A stretch of 64,000 nucleotides of DNA from Parafrankia sp041008525. GTDB lineage: Bacteria; Actinomycetota; Actinomycetes; Frankiales; Frankiaceae. A program made the translations under genes and the position numbers. The stretch is from contig NZ_JBFLUG010000034.1 of assembly GCF_041008525.1 (NCBI RefSeq), positions 1 to 64,000 of the forward strand, in the 5' to 3' direction. The notes beneath the pieces are model-generated. The model was not told where the DNA came from, made no database searches, and saw only the letters and a list, made by a program, of their open reading frames with translations. Below, piece after piece: positions 17,061 to 25,768 of the stretch; position 1 is the stretch's first letter, and each line of letters starts with the position of its first letter.

Positions 17061-17751
17061 GGCCTCCGTCGAGGCCAGCCCCGACCCGGACGAGGCGCGG
17101 GGCGGTCGGGACGTCGACCGGCCCGGTCCCTACGACGCCGAGGCCGCGCCGCAGGACGACATCCACCGGCTCGACCTCGGCGCCCTGCGGGTGCCGGCGC
17201 TGCGCGGGGTCCAGGTCCAGTTCCAGGTGGAGGAGTCCACCGGTCGGCCGCTGACGGTCGTCGTGACCGACGGCCGCAGCGCGATGGAACTGGCGGTGTT
17301 CGCCGCGCCCAGGACCGCGCCGCTGTGGGACGAGGTCCGCGCGGAGATCCTCGAGACGCTGCGCGATTCCGGCGGCGCCGAGGGCGAGGGGCCGTTCGGT
17401 GCGGAGCTGCGGATGCGGCTGCCCACCAACCGCCCCGGCGAGACGGTGCCCGGCCGGATGATCGGCGTCGACGGTCCCCGTTGGTTCCTGCGGGCCGTGG
17501 TGACCGGTGCCGCCGGGCAGGACGTCGCCGCCGGGCCGTTGCTCGACGAGACGTTGCGGCGGATCGTGGTGGTACGCGGCGACGAGGCGATGCCCGTCCG
17601 TGACCCGCTTCCGCTGCGGCTGCCGAAGGAGGTCGCCGACGGCCCCGAGGGCTCCGGTGACTCCGACGGCCCGTCACGGGAGGTCACGCCCGGCACTTCG
17701 ACCGCGGCGCCGATGCCGGTCCGAGGGACGCGGATCGCGGAGATGGGCTGA
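17041..17751 (+). CDS. DUF3710 family protein
   Basis: This 236-residue protein matches the actinobacterial DUF3710 family, with an N-terminal FRRGR start, a charged linker and a conserved middle (LRVPALRGVQVQFQVEES, WDEVRAEILETL, GPRWFLRAVVTG). Function is unknown. GTG 17041 overlaps the end of dut by 20 bases, so coupling is likely. A M. tuberculosis homologue sits beside dut in the same way. Confidence 0.8.
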   Translation: MFRRGRKASVEASPDPDEARGGRDVDRPGPYDAEAAPQDDIHRLDLGALRVPALRGVQVQFQVEESTGRPLTVVVTDGRSAMELAVFAAPRTAPLWDEVRAEILETLRDSGGAEGEGPFGAELRMRLPTNRPGETVPGRMIGVDGPRWFLRAVVTGAAGQDVAAGPLLDETLRRIVVVRGDEAMPVRDPLPLRLPKEVADGPEGSGDSDGPSREVTPGTSTAAPMPVRGTRIAEMG

Positions 17752-18177
17752 CCGACCGAGCCCCCGTCGGCCCGTTCGCCGCTTCCCTCCTCCGCTCACT
17801 GGACCCGGGCCTCCCGCGCCGGCCCTCAGCGACGGTCTCCGCCCACGGGAGCCGTCGTGGGTGTGCTGCGGTGGCCGAGGCCGTCGAGCTGCTCCCAGGT
17901 GGCCGCTGCTGGGCGCTGCCGGGGCGAAGCCGGTGGGTGCGGTGCGGTGACTGGCGCCGGAACGTCCGCGTAACAGCGCGGAACGGTTCGTTGCCCCGGT
18001 TGTCGGGTCGGCGACTTGTCCAGTCCTGAGTACGGAACGGTGGTGGCGGGCGGTCCGTCCACTTCATAATCCCGGTGCAGAGCGCCGTCGCGTCGGCCAC
18101 CGGGGCAGAGCCCCATGTGTGTTGGCCCGGTGACGTCGAAAGGTCGGAATCCGTCGCCCGGCTACGGGAGCGGTTCG
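17752..18177. other. Intergenic region before the OB-fold gene
   Basis: This 426-bp stretch holds no supported gene. The plus strand has CATAAT at 18064-18069, which could be a -10 element for the OB-fold gene, without a convincing -35. A GGGAG ribosome site lies at 18166-18170. The longest open frames read through rich Arg/Pro sequence typical of shadow frames. Confidence 0.35.
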
Positions 18178-18579
18178 ATGATCGGAGGAGCCGTGGGCGA
18201 AGGGCGCAGCTGGCTGGGGCGGCGTTTCCACCAGCTGACAGCGGACAACCAGGAGCTCGAGGACGAGGACCTGCGGCGAGCGTCGGAGGCCGCGGGGGCC
18301 GAGCCGATGCTTGCCTGTCGGGACCGCACCGAGGCCTGTGTCGCCGGTTCCATACGTTCGGTCACCGTGCGGGCGCGTTCCGGGGCGCCCAGCCTCGAGG
18401 TCGACCTCTATGATGGAAGCGGAACCGTGACCCTCGTGTTTCTCGGCCGCAAACACATCGCGGGCATCGAGGCCGGCCGGTCGGTGAAGGCATCTGGCCG
18501 CGTGGTCGTGCGCGACGAGCGGACCACGATGTTCAACCCGCGGTACGAGCTGCTGCCGGTCTCCTCGACCAGCGCCTGA
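18178..18579 (+). CDS. OB-fold nucleic-acid-binding domain protein
   Basis: This 133-residue protein has a single OB fold of the tRNA-anticodon type: VAGSIRSVTVRARSGAPSLEVDLYDGSGTVTLVFLGRKHIAGIEAGRSVKASGR in five strands, with FNPRYELLP at the end. Close relatives occur next to DUF3159 and the ceoBC genes in Streptomyces and Mycobacterium. The exact ligand is unknown. ATG 18178 is preferred because GGGAG sits seven bases before it; the frame is open a further 20 codons upstream. It probably forms an operon with the DUF3159 gene 32 bases later. Confidence 0.8.
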   Translation: MIGGAVGEGRSWLGRRFHQLTADNQELEDEDLRRASEAAGAEPMLACRDRTEACVAGSIRSVTVRARSGAPSLEVDLYDGSGTVTLVFLGRKHIAGIEAGRSVKASGRVVVRDERTTMFNPRYELLPVSSTSA

Positions 18580-18611
18580 GCGGCGCCCGGAGGAACAGGA
18601 CCCCATCGCCC

Positions 18612-19367
18612 ATGCCACCAGTCCCGCCGCCTGACCCGTCCCTGCCGAAGTCGGCGCCGGGCCCACGTGGCTCCGGCCGCGAGCGTGGCTCGGAGCCCCC
18701 GCTGTCCCTGGCGGAGGCGGTGGGCGGCCCGCGCGGGATCATCGACAGTGCCATTCCGACAGTGGCTTTCGTCACCGTCAACGCCGAGGCGGGCCTGACC
18801 GCCGCGATCGTCGTCGCGATCGCGGCGGCGCTCGGGCTGGTCGTGCTCCGACTGGTCCGCAGGGAACCGGTCCAGCAGGCCTTCTCCGGCCTCTTCGCGG
18901 TCGGCTTCGCCGCCTTCATCGCCTCGCGCACGGGCAGTGCGGACGGGTTCTTCCTCCCGTCCATCGCGAAGAACGCGGTCTGTTCCGTGGTCGGTCTGTT
19001 GTCCGTCGTGGCCGGTCGGCCGATCGGCGGATACGTGATGGCCGGCTTCGACAAGCGCTACACCGGCTGGCGGGAGGACCCGGCGGTCCGGCGGGCCGCG
19101 GTGTGGGCGACCCTGGTCTGGATCGCCGTGTTCGGGGTGCGGTTCGTCGTCCAGGGCCTGCTGTACCTCGCCGGGGAGACCGGCTGGCTCGCCGCCGCGA
19201 ACATCGCGCTCGGGCTGCCGCTGTTCGGTGTGGCGGTCCTCGCGACCTTCGCGATCGTCCGCCGCCTCGCCCCCCTTCCCGCCAGGGGTGCCGACCCGGT
19301 CGGCGAACCGGCCGCCCTCGCGGAGACCGGCGACCTGGCGGAGCCCGTCGAGCCGCCGCGCCCCTGA
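18612..19367 (+). CDS. DUF3159 family membrane protein
   Basis: This 251-residue integral membrane protein has about five helices and matches DUF3159. It has a Pro-rich N-terminus, then GGPRGIIDSAIPTVAFVTV, RREPVQQAFSGLFAVGFAAFIASRTG and the C-terminal WREDPAVRRAAVWATLVW. Function is unknown. It follows the OB-fold gene on the same strand and converges on ceoC, 20 bases away. The neighbourhood with TrkA-type genes is conserved in actinobacteria and suggests, but does not show, a link to ion homeostasis. Confidence 0.8.
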   Translation: MPPVPPPDPSLPKSAPGPRGSGRERGSEPPLSLAEAVGGPRGIIDSAIPTVAFVTVNAEAGLTAAIVVAIAAALGLVVLRLVRREPVQQAFSGLFAVGFAAFIASRTGSADGFFLPSIAKNAVCSVVGLLSVVAGRPIGGYVMAGFDKRYTGWREDPAVRRAAVWATLVWIAVFGVRFVVQGLLYLAGETGWLAAANIALGLPLFGVAVLATFAIVRRLAPLPARGADPVGEPAALAETGDLAEPVEPPRP

Positions 19368-19387
19368 TCTCCCTGCTGGTGCCGGCC

Positions 19388-20170
19388 CTAGAGCGTGCCC
19401 GAGGTCGCCGGGCCACGGGCCGCGCCGGCGGGCACCGCCCCGAGCAGCGCGGCGAGGCTCTCCTCGGCCTCGCTGGTGGTCGCGACGGCCAGCACCTCGT
19501 CGCCGGGCTCCAGCGCGCAGTCCGCGGAGGGGACGATGGCGTGACCGTCGCGCAGGATGACGACCAGCGCCGTGTCCGGCGGCAGGTCGACATCACCGAC
19601 CCGCAGGCCGACCACCGGCGCGTTCGCGGTCAGCGTGAGCTCGACGAGCGAGGCGTCGCTCTGCCGGAACTTCATCAGGCGCACCAGGTCGCCGACGCTC
19701 ACCGCCTCCTCCACGAGGGCGGTCAGCAGGCGGGGGGCGGAGACCGCGACGTCGACTCCCCACGAGTCGGTGAACAGCCACTCGTTCTTGGGGTGGTTGA
19801 CCCGCGCCACCACCCGCGGCACGCCGAACTCGGTCTTCGCCAGGAGTGACACGACCAGGTTGACCTTGTCGTCGCCGGTCGCGGCGACCATGACCGCGCA
19901 GCGGTCCAGACCCGCGCCGTCGAGCGACGAGAGCTCGCAGGCGTCGGCGAGCAGCCACTCGGCGGCGGGCAGCGCGTCCCGGCGGATCTTGTTCGGTTCA
20001 CGCTCGATGATCATGACTTCGGAGCCGTTCTCCAGCAGCTCCGCGGCGATCGAGCGCCCGACCTTGCCCGCGCCGGCGATGGCCACCCAGCGCGCGGAGC
20101 GCCCGCCGGGCCCGGCGGGCGCTGCGCCCTGCCCCTCGGCGGCGGCGCGCGCGTCCGGTTCCTGTGCCAT
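19388..20170 (-). CDS. TrkA-family potassium uptake regulatory subunit (CeoC-like)
   Basis: This 260-residue cytoplasmic protein has an RCK_N domain with the Rossmann loop AGAGKVGRSIA (about residue 31) and an acidic end of strand 2 (IIEREPNK). An RCK_C domain follows (about residues 170-250), with LTANAPVVGLRVGDVDLPPDTALVVILRDG. It should gate or regulate a potassium transporter in response to nucleotides. The start is the ATG at 20170. It lies 44 bases downstream of a second TrkA gene on the same strand, and a KimA-like importer is divergent beyond it. Confidence 0.85.
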   Translation of the reverse strand: MAQEPDARAAAEGQGAAPAGPGGRSARWVAIAGAGKVGRSIAAELLENGSEVMIIEREPNKIRRDALPAAEWLLADACELSSLDGAGLDRCAVMVAATGDDKVNLVVSLLAKTEFGVPRVVARVNHPKNEWLFTDSWGVDVAVSAPRLLTALVEEAVSVGDLVRLMKFRQSDASLVELTLTANAPVVGLRVGDVDLPPDTALVVILRDGHAIVPSADCALEPGDEVLAVATTSEAEESLAALLGAVPAGAARGPATSGTL

Positions 20171-20182
20171 CGCTGGTCTCCG

Positions 20183-20218
20183 TCCCTGGCTCGTGATCAG
20201 TCCCTGGCTCGTGATCAG
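20183..20218 (-). repeat. Perfect 18-bp tandem duplication between the two TrkA genes
   Basis: TCCCTGGCTCGTGATCAG occurs at 20183-20200 and 20201-20218 with no gap. The second copy contains the stop codon of the upstream TrkA gene, and each copy contains a TGATCA palindrome. Confidence 0.9.
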
Positions 20219-20877
20219 TCGTGCTGCGGGCCGGTGCGGATCACGGCGTCGGCCTCGGTGGCCCGCATCTTCGCCACCGCGACGTGCAGGACGTCCCCAT
20301 CCTGGATCATGGTGCGGGCGTCCGGGAGCAGGCCGTCGCCGAACCTGGTCACGCAGACCACCCGTACCTCGGCCCGCGCCTCCAGCTCGGCGAGGCGCCG
20401 CCCGGCCCAGCCGCGGGCCGGGGTGACCGCGGTGAGGAGCACCGAGCCGGACGTGTCCGTCCACTCCGGGGTGACGGCGTCCGGGACGAGGCGGCCGAGG
20501 ATCTGGTCGCGGGTCCAGCGCACGGTCGCGACCGTGGGGATGCCCAGGCGCTCGTACACCTCGGCGCGCCGGGGGTCGTAGATGCGGGCGACGACCCGTT
20601 CGACCCCGAACATCTCCCGGGCGACCCGGGCGGAGATGATGTTGGAGTTGTCCCCGCTCGACACGGCCGCGAACGCGGCGGCATCAGCGATACCGGCCTC
20701 GATCAGGGTGTCGCGGTCAAAGCCCATGCCGGTGACCCGGCGGCCGCCGAAGCCGGCCGACAGGCGGTTGAAGGCCCCCGGGTTCTGGTCGATGACGGCC
20801 ACCGAGTGGCCGAGGCGCTCGACAGCACCGGCGAGGGAGGAGCCGACCCGGCCGCAGCCGAGGATCACGACGTGCAC
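20215..20877 (-). CDS. TrkA-family potassium uptake regulatory subunit (CeoB-like)
   Basis: This 220-residue protein has an RCK_N domain with LGCGRVGSSLAGAVE and IDQNPGAF at the nucleotide-binding site. The C-terminal RCK_C domain includes LEARAEVRVVCVTRFGDGLLPDARTMIQDGDVLHVAV. The two-gene TrkA arrangement corresponds to ceoB-ceoC of M. tuberculosis. The ATG start is at 20877, divergent from the potassium importer gene with 156 bases between. Shared control from that intergenic region is likely. Confidence 0.86.
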   Translation of the reverse strand: MHVVILGCGRVGSSLAGAVERLGHSVAVIDQNPGAFNRLSAGFGGRRVTGMGFDRDTLIEAGIADAAAFAAVSSGDNSNIISARVAREMFGVERVVARIYDPRRAEVYERLGIPTVATVRWTRDQILGRLVPDAVTPEWTDTSGSVLLTAVTPARGWAGRRLAELEARAEVRVVCVTRFGDGLLPDARTMIQDGDVLHVAVAKMRATEADAVIRTGPQHD

Positions 20878-20987
20878 GGGACGTGAGCGTAGTCCGACCG
20901 GGGTTGCCCGGTCGATGCCTGTCCCGCAACCCCGTTCGTCCAGCTGGCGGGGCTCTCCACCGCCGCGTGGGCACCGGAGTGCGCCAC

Positions 20988-21012
20988 GTCACACACTGTG
21001 GGGAGGTGTGAC
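20988..21012. promoter_or_regulatory. Inverted repeat in the divergent ceoB/kimA promoter region
   Basis: GTCACAC (20988-20994) and GTGTGAC (21006-21012) are exact inverted copies 11 bases apart. The repeat ends 10 bases before the TAGCAT element of the importer gene, a suitable place for an operator. Confidence 0.45.
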
Positions 21013-21021
21013 CTCGGTCGG

Positions 21022-21027
21022 TAGCAT
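21022..21027 (+). promoter_or_regulatory. -10 element TAGCAT, candidate leaderless start of the potassium importer
   Basis: TAGCAT ends exactly 6 bases before the GTG start, and no purine-rich ribosome site intervenes. A transcript starting at the G of GTG would be leaderless. Confidence 0.4.
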
Positions 21028-21033
21028 CGCCGC

Positions 21034-23208
21034 GTGGCGCTCACAGACCGACTGAAGCGCGGATTCGTCGGTCGTCCCATCGGGAGCGATCGGCTTGGGG
21101 AGACCCTCCTGCCGAAGCGGGTCGCGTTGCCCGTCTTCGCCAGCGACGCCCTCTCGTCCGTCTCCTACGCGTCCGAGGAGATCCTTCTCGTCCTGGCCCT
21201 CGGCGGGCTGACGTTGCTGCACTACACGCCGTGGATCGCCGCGGCGGTGGTCATCCTCATGCTGACCGTGGTCGCCTCCTACCGGCAGAACGTGCACGCC
21301 TATCCCAGCGGTGGCGGCGACTACGAGGTGGCCTCCGTCAACCTGGGCCCGCGGGCCGGCCTGATGGTCGGCAGCGCGCTGCTCGTCGACTACGTGCTGA
21401 CCGTCGCCGTGTCGGTCTCGGCGGGTGTCGCCAACCTGACATCCGCGGCCACCGGCCTGGCCGAGCACAAGGTGCTGCTGGCCTCGCTGCTGGTCGTCCT
21501 GCTCACCCTGGTCAACCTGCGCGGGGTGCGGGAGTCCGGCTCGGCGTTCGCCGTCCCGTCCTACGCCTTCATCGTCGGCGTGCTGGTGATGATCGTGACG
21601 GGACTGGTGCAGACCGCCCTCGGGGACGCCCCACGGGCCGAGAGCGCCGGCTACGAGATCCATGCCGAGCACGACTACACCGGGCTGCTGCTCGTGTTCC
21701 TGCTCCTGCGCGCGTTCGCGTCCGGCTGCACGGCGCTGACCGGTGTCGAGGCGATCAGCAACGGCGTGCCGGCCTTCCGCCGGCCCAAGAGCCGCAACGC
21801 CGCCACCACGCTGCTGCTGATGGGAACCATCGCCGTCACGATGTTCGTCGGTGTCACGGCCCTCGCGCTGATCTCGGACGTCCACATCGCCGAGAACCCG
21901 GCCGATCTCGTCGGCGGCGACGGCAGCGACCAGCGGACGGTCATCGCCCAGATCGCCGCGGCGGTGTTCGGCGACGGCTCCCCGGGCTTCGTGTACGTGG
22001 CGGCCGTCACCACCCTGATCCTCATCCTGGCCGCGAACACGGCGTTCAACGGCTTCCCGGTGCTCGGCTCGATCCTCGCGCGGGACGGCTACCTGCCGCG
22101 TCAGCTCCACACCCGCGGCGACCGGCTCGCCTACTCCAACGGGATCATCGTGCTGGCCGGGTTCGCGATCCTGCTCATCGTCGTGTTCGACGCCCAGGTG
22201 ACGGCGCTGATCCAGCTCTACATCCTGGGTGTGTTCATCTCCTTCACCCTCAGCCAGACCGGGATGGTCCGGCACTGGGCGCGCCTGCTGCGCGGTTCGG
22301 CCACCCCGCCGGAGGAGGTCGACGCAGGCGCGTCGGGCATCGTCGCCGGCAACGTCGACGACCAGCTGACCGGACGGGTGCCGCTGGAGCCTGCCATGCG
22401 GCGCCGGGTCCGGCGCTACCAGGCGGTCAGCTTCCTCGGCGCCTGCCTCACCGGTGCGGTGCTGATCCTGGTGCTGCTCACGAAGTTCACCCGCGGGGCG
22501 TGGATCGTCTGCATCGCCATCCCGGTGATCTATCTGGTCATGCAGGCCATCCGGCGCCACTACGACCGGGTCGCCACCGAGCTGACACCGGAGCCCGGCC
22601 CGCCGACGCTGCCGTCCCGCGTGCATGCCGTGGTGCTCGTGAGCAAGATGCACGCCCCGACCCTGCGGGCGCTGGCCTACGCGAAGGCCACCCGGCCACA
22701 CACGCTGGTCGCGTTGACCGTCGCCGTGGACCCGGCGGAGAGCGAACGCCTCCGGCAGGCCTGGGAGGAGCGTGACATCAAGATCGATCTTGTCGTGCTC
22801 GCCTCGCCGTACCGGGAGGTCACCCGGCCGGTGCTCGAGTATGTCGCCCGCATCCGGCGCGAGAGCCCACGGGACGTGGTCGCGGTGTTCGTCCCCGAGT
22901 ACGTCGTCGGGCGCTGGTGGGAGCATCTTCTGCACAACCAGAGCGCGCTGCGGCTCAAGGCCCGGCTGCTGTTCCAGCCCGGAGTGATGATGACCAGCGT
23001 GCCCTGGCAGCTCGAGTCCAGCTCACACGCCAGGGTGCGCCCCGAGCACGCGGGAGCCGGCGCTGTCCGGCGCGGCCGGGCTGCCGTGCCGACCGGTCAG
23101 TCCCGGTCGTCCCGGCAGCCGCCGGGGTCGGAGCAGTCGGGTAAGCCGGAGCGGCCCGGCAGGCCGGAGCAGCCAGGTGGGTCCGAGCAGAGCAGGAGTG
23201 GGACGTGA
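21034..23208 (+). CDS. KimA/YdaO-like APC-superfamily potassium importer
   Basis: This 724-residue transporter of the amino-acid/polyamine/cation superfamily has about 12 membrane helices in residues 25-510. The N-terminal KRVALPVFASDALSSVSYASEEILLVLA is very close to the family pattern of B. subtilis KimA, a K+/H+ symporter. A soluble domain (about residues 525-655, HAVVLVSKMHAPTLRALAYA onward) follows, then a disordered tail rich in Arg, Pro, Glu and Ser. Older annotation calls such proteins amino-acid permeases. The divergent TrkA/RCK genes support potassium as substrate. The stop overlaps the GTG of the next gene as GTGA. Confidence 0.82.
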   Translation: MALTDRLKRGFVGRPIGSDRLGETLLPKRVALPVFASDALSSVSYASEEILLVLALGGLTLLHYTPWIAAAVVILMLTVVASYRQNVHAYPSGGGDYEVASVNLGPRAGLMVGSALLVDYVLTVAVSVSAGVANLTSAATGLAEHKVLLASLLVVLLTLVNLRGVRESGSAFAVPSYAFIVGVLVMIVTGLVQTALGDAPRAESAGYEIHAEHDYTGLLLVFLLLRAFASGCTALTGVEAISNGVPAFRRPKSRNAATTLLLMGTIAVTMFVGVTALALISDVHIAENPADLVGGDGSDQRTVIAQIAAAVFGDGSPGFVYVAAVTTLILILAANTAFNGFPVLGSILARDGYLPRQLHTRGDRLAYSNGIIVLAGFAILLIVVFDAQVTALIQLYILGVFISFTLSQTGMVRHWARLLRGSATPPEEVDAGASGIVAGNVDDQLTGRVPLEPAMRRRVRRYQAVSFLGACLTGAVLILVLLTKFTRGAWIVCIAIPVIYLVMQAIRRHYDRVATELTPEPGPPTLPSRVHAVVLVSKMHAPTLRALAYAKATRPHTLVALTVAVDPAESERLRQAWEERDIKIDLVVLASPYREVTRPVLEYVARIRRESPRDVVAVFVPEYVVGRWWEHLLHNQSALRLKARLLFQPGVMMTSVPWQLESSSHARVRPEHAGAGAVRRGRAAVPTGQSRSSRQPPGSEQSGKPERPGRPEQPGGSEQSRSGT

Positions 23209-24683
23209 GCGGGCGACCGACGCTGCGCGGCGGTCCGGCCCAGCCGGGGCGGGCGGGCCGAGGAACCCAGCCGGGCCGGGCGGCCCCGCCGGCCCGCGCC
23301 GAGCGGGTCGCGCGGACCCCGGTGCCGCCGAGCGAGCTGGTGGAGCTGGAGGTCGGGGCGGTCGCGCACCACGGCCTGTGCGTCGCGCGGGCGGACAGCC
23401 GGGTGGTGTTCGTCCGGCACGCGCTGCCGGGGGAGCGGGTCAGGGCGAGGATCACCGACGTCTCGTACGACCGCTACTGGCGCGCCGACGCGGTCGAGGT
23501 CCTCGTCGCGTCCCCGGACCGCGTCGAGCCACCGTGCCCCCATGCCCGGCCAGGCCTGTGCGGGGGTTGTGACTGGCAGCATGCCTCGCTGGACGCGCAG
23601 CGGCGCCTCAAGGCGCGGGTGGTGGAGGAGTCACTGCGCCGGATCGCGGGCCTGGACCTGACCGTGCTGGTCGAGGCGCTGACCTCCGCCGCGCCGGACG
23701 GGCTGGGCTGGCGGACGAGGATGCGCTTCTCCCGCACCCCCGACGGCGGAGTCGGGCTGCGCGCGCACCGCTCCCACGAGGTTGTCGCCACCCCGGACTG
23801 CCGTATCGCCGACCCGCTGCTCGCCAGCGTGATCGCCGATCCGTCCTTCCTCCAGGGCCCGGCCAGTCCGGACCGCACCGGCCAGGCGGTGGAACTCGTC
23901 GCGATGCCGGCTTCCCCGCCGGACCGCGAGTCCGGCGCGGTCGCGTACTCGACCAGGTCCGGCAGATGGCAGGTCGTCCAGGTGCCGGCCGGCGAAGGCG
24001 GGGCGGAGCCGGAAAGCCGGCATCCGGACAGCCCGCGTGCGGACGGCCCGCCGCCACCCGAGGCCGAGGTCCAGGTCGTCGAGACGGTCGAGGGCCGCCG
24101 CTTCCATCTGGAGCCCGGGGTCTTCTGGCAGGTCCACCCGGCGGCCGCGGCGACGCTGGTCGCCGCGGTGCGGGACGCGGCCGGCGCCGCGCCCGGTGAC
24201 ACGGCGCTCGACCTGTACAGCGGCGCCGGGCTGTTCGCCGCGTTCCTCGCGGCAGCGGTCGGCCCGACCGGCCAGGTCATCGCCGTGGAGTCGGACGAGG
24301 CCGCGGTCCGTTCCGCCGCCCGGAGCCTGGCGGACCTGCCGTGGGTCTCGTTGCGGGCACTGCGCGTCACCCCGGCGACCGTCAGCCGCCTGACCGGCGG
24401 CTCCGCCCGCCCCGGGGTCGATGTGGCGGTTCTCGACCCGCCGCGCACCGGGGCCGGCCGGGAGGTCATGACCGCGCTGCTCGCGCACCGGCCGCGCCGG
24501 GTCGTCTACGTGGCCTGCGACCCCGCGGCACTCGGCCGGGACGTCGCGGTGGCCGCGGGCGAGGGGTACCGGCTCACCGGGCTGCGCGCGTTCGACATCT
24601 TCCCGATGACCTCGCACGTCGAGTGCGTCGCGATCCTGGAGCCGACGTCCACCCACGACCCGACGCAGGCCGCGGGGCGGTGA
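23205..24683 (+). CDS. TRAM-domain class I RNA methyltransferase (TrmA/RlmD-like)
   Basis: This 492-residue SAM-dependent RNA (uracil-5-)methyltransferase has a basic disordered N-terminus, then a TRAM domain (about residues 43-105). Cysteines that could hold a 4Fe-4S cluster follow in CPHARPGLCGGCDWQH, with another Cys in ATPDCRIAD. The catalytic part has LDLYSGAGLFAAFLA (SAM site), VLDPPRTGAG, VYVACDPAALGRDV (nucleophile Cys) and MTSHVECVAIL (base Glu). The substrate, tRNA or rRNA, cannot be told from sequence. It is translationally coupled to the potassium importer, as with Rv2690c-Rv2689c in M. tuberculosis as I recall it. Confidence 0.88.
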   Translation: MSGRPTLRGGPAQPGRAGRGTQPGRAAPPARAERVARTPVPPSELVELEVGAVAHHGLCVARADSRVVFVRHALPGERVRARITDVSYDRYWRADAVEVLVASPDRVEPPCPHARPGLCGGCDWQHASLDAQRRLKARVVEESLRRIAGLDLTVLVEALTSAAPDGLGWRTRMRFSRTPDGGVGLRAHRSHEVVATPDCRIADPLLASVIADPSFLQGPASPDRTGQAVELVAMPASPPDRESGAVAYSTRSGRWQVVQVPAGEGGAEPESRHPDSPRADGPPPPEAEVQVVETVEGRRFHLEPGVFWQVHPAAAATLVAAVRDAAGAAPGDTALDLYSGAGLFAAFLAAAVGPTGQVIAVESDEAAVRSAARSLADLPWVSLRALRVTPATVSRLTGGSARPGVDVAVLDPPRTGAGREVMTALLAHRPRRVVYVACDPAALGRDVAVAAGEGYRLTGLRAFDIFPMTSHVECVAILEPTSTHDPTQAAGR

Positions 24684-25768
24684 CCGGGAAGCACCCCGGT
24701 GACCGCTGACGGACGCGCGACCGTCGAACGGGCCCGCCTCGTCGCCTCGTCGCCTGGCCGGTGTGTCGGGTGGACCGGCGGCCTGGTGAACGGCGCGCGG
24801 GGGAATCCGCCGCATTGTCTCCGGGGTTGTCCGTCACCAGCGCGATCCTGAGTATTGTCCGGGTTCTGCGCGGATCCGGATCGCATTCCGCCGTTGCCCG
24901 GGTATCGGGTCGGATATGCCCGATTCGACCGTGGTCCTTTCCGTGGAACCGCTGATGCGGCTCGCTCACCCGCTGCCGGAGCAGGCGGCGGAGGTCGGGC
25001 TTCTGGGTGATCTCCGCCGGGGCAGCCCGTGTGAGGGAAGGCGCGACGGCGCGGTGGCGGGCTCCGGTCCTGGCGGACCCGTCCCTTGGTCCCGGGACGC
25101 TGGTCGCCCCGCTCGGGTCGTTGGTCCGGGTCGGAGGCACCAGGCATCTACCCTGGATACCTGGTATCAGACGGCGTGAGCCGGATGTACTTCCGGGTGG
25201 TGGACGTGATCGCAGGTCATCAGACCGTGCGCGGCGACATCGGCCCTGTCCGGAAGGACTGCGGGGTCGCGGTCAGATCCCGGCGGCATGGCTGATGACC
25301 ATGAGAGGTCGCGCCGGGCTCCGCGGCCGGTCCGCCCGGCGGCCGCCCCGCCAGGCGCCTGCTGACTCTGGGTAAGGTCGACGGTGACAATCGGGGGTGC
25401 CGGTAGGGGCCAGTGCGATGTCACGAAAATGTCACGAGTAGATGACGTGCGTATGCACACTCGTCCGAAAGTCCCAGAGGGCTGGGGAGGAATGCCTGCC
25501 GGGCAGTCCCCAGCTCGTCCCTCACGGGACCACACCGTCCCGGGGTGGAGCGGCTGCCAACGCGTCACGCCTGGTTCGCGGGCTCTCTTCCGCGGTTACC
25601 CGCAGCACATTCCCGGCAGCGGGAGGGGGATTCTACCGCGACCCGGTGTAATACCTGACGTTCTCCGGGCAGCTCACATGTCGGGAGCCTGTCTGCGGAC
25701 CCCAGGGCGTGCTGCGTAGACTTTGCCGGACCCGGACCGATCCCCTTTCGGGGGAGGGAGAGCACGCC
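24684..25768. other. Long gene-free region upstream of dxs
   Basis: This is the longest stretch without a supported gene (1,085 bp). It contains a direct repeat of ATGTCACGA at 25418-25426 and 25429-25437, followed by GTGCGTATGCAC, whose four-base arms are inverted. A TAGACT hexamer at 25717-25722 could be the -10 of a dxs promoter, and CCCCTTTCGGGGG near 25742-25754 forms a small hairpin just before the dxs ribosome site. Open frames here have poor codon use. I could not match it to a known riboswitch or stable RNA. Confidence 0.4.

Noticed and set aside
24684..25768. A c-di-AMP (ydaO) or TPP riboswitch before dxs or the potassium importer
   Set aside because: I looked for the conserved core stretches of these riboswitches and did not find them.
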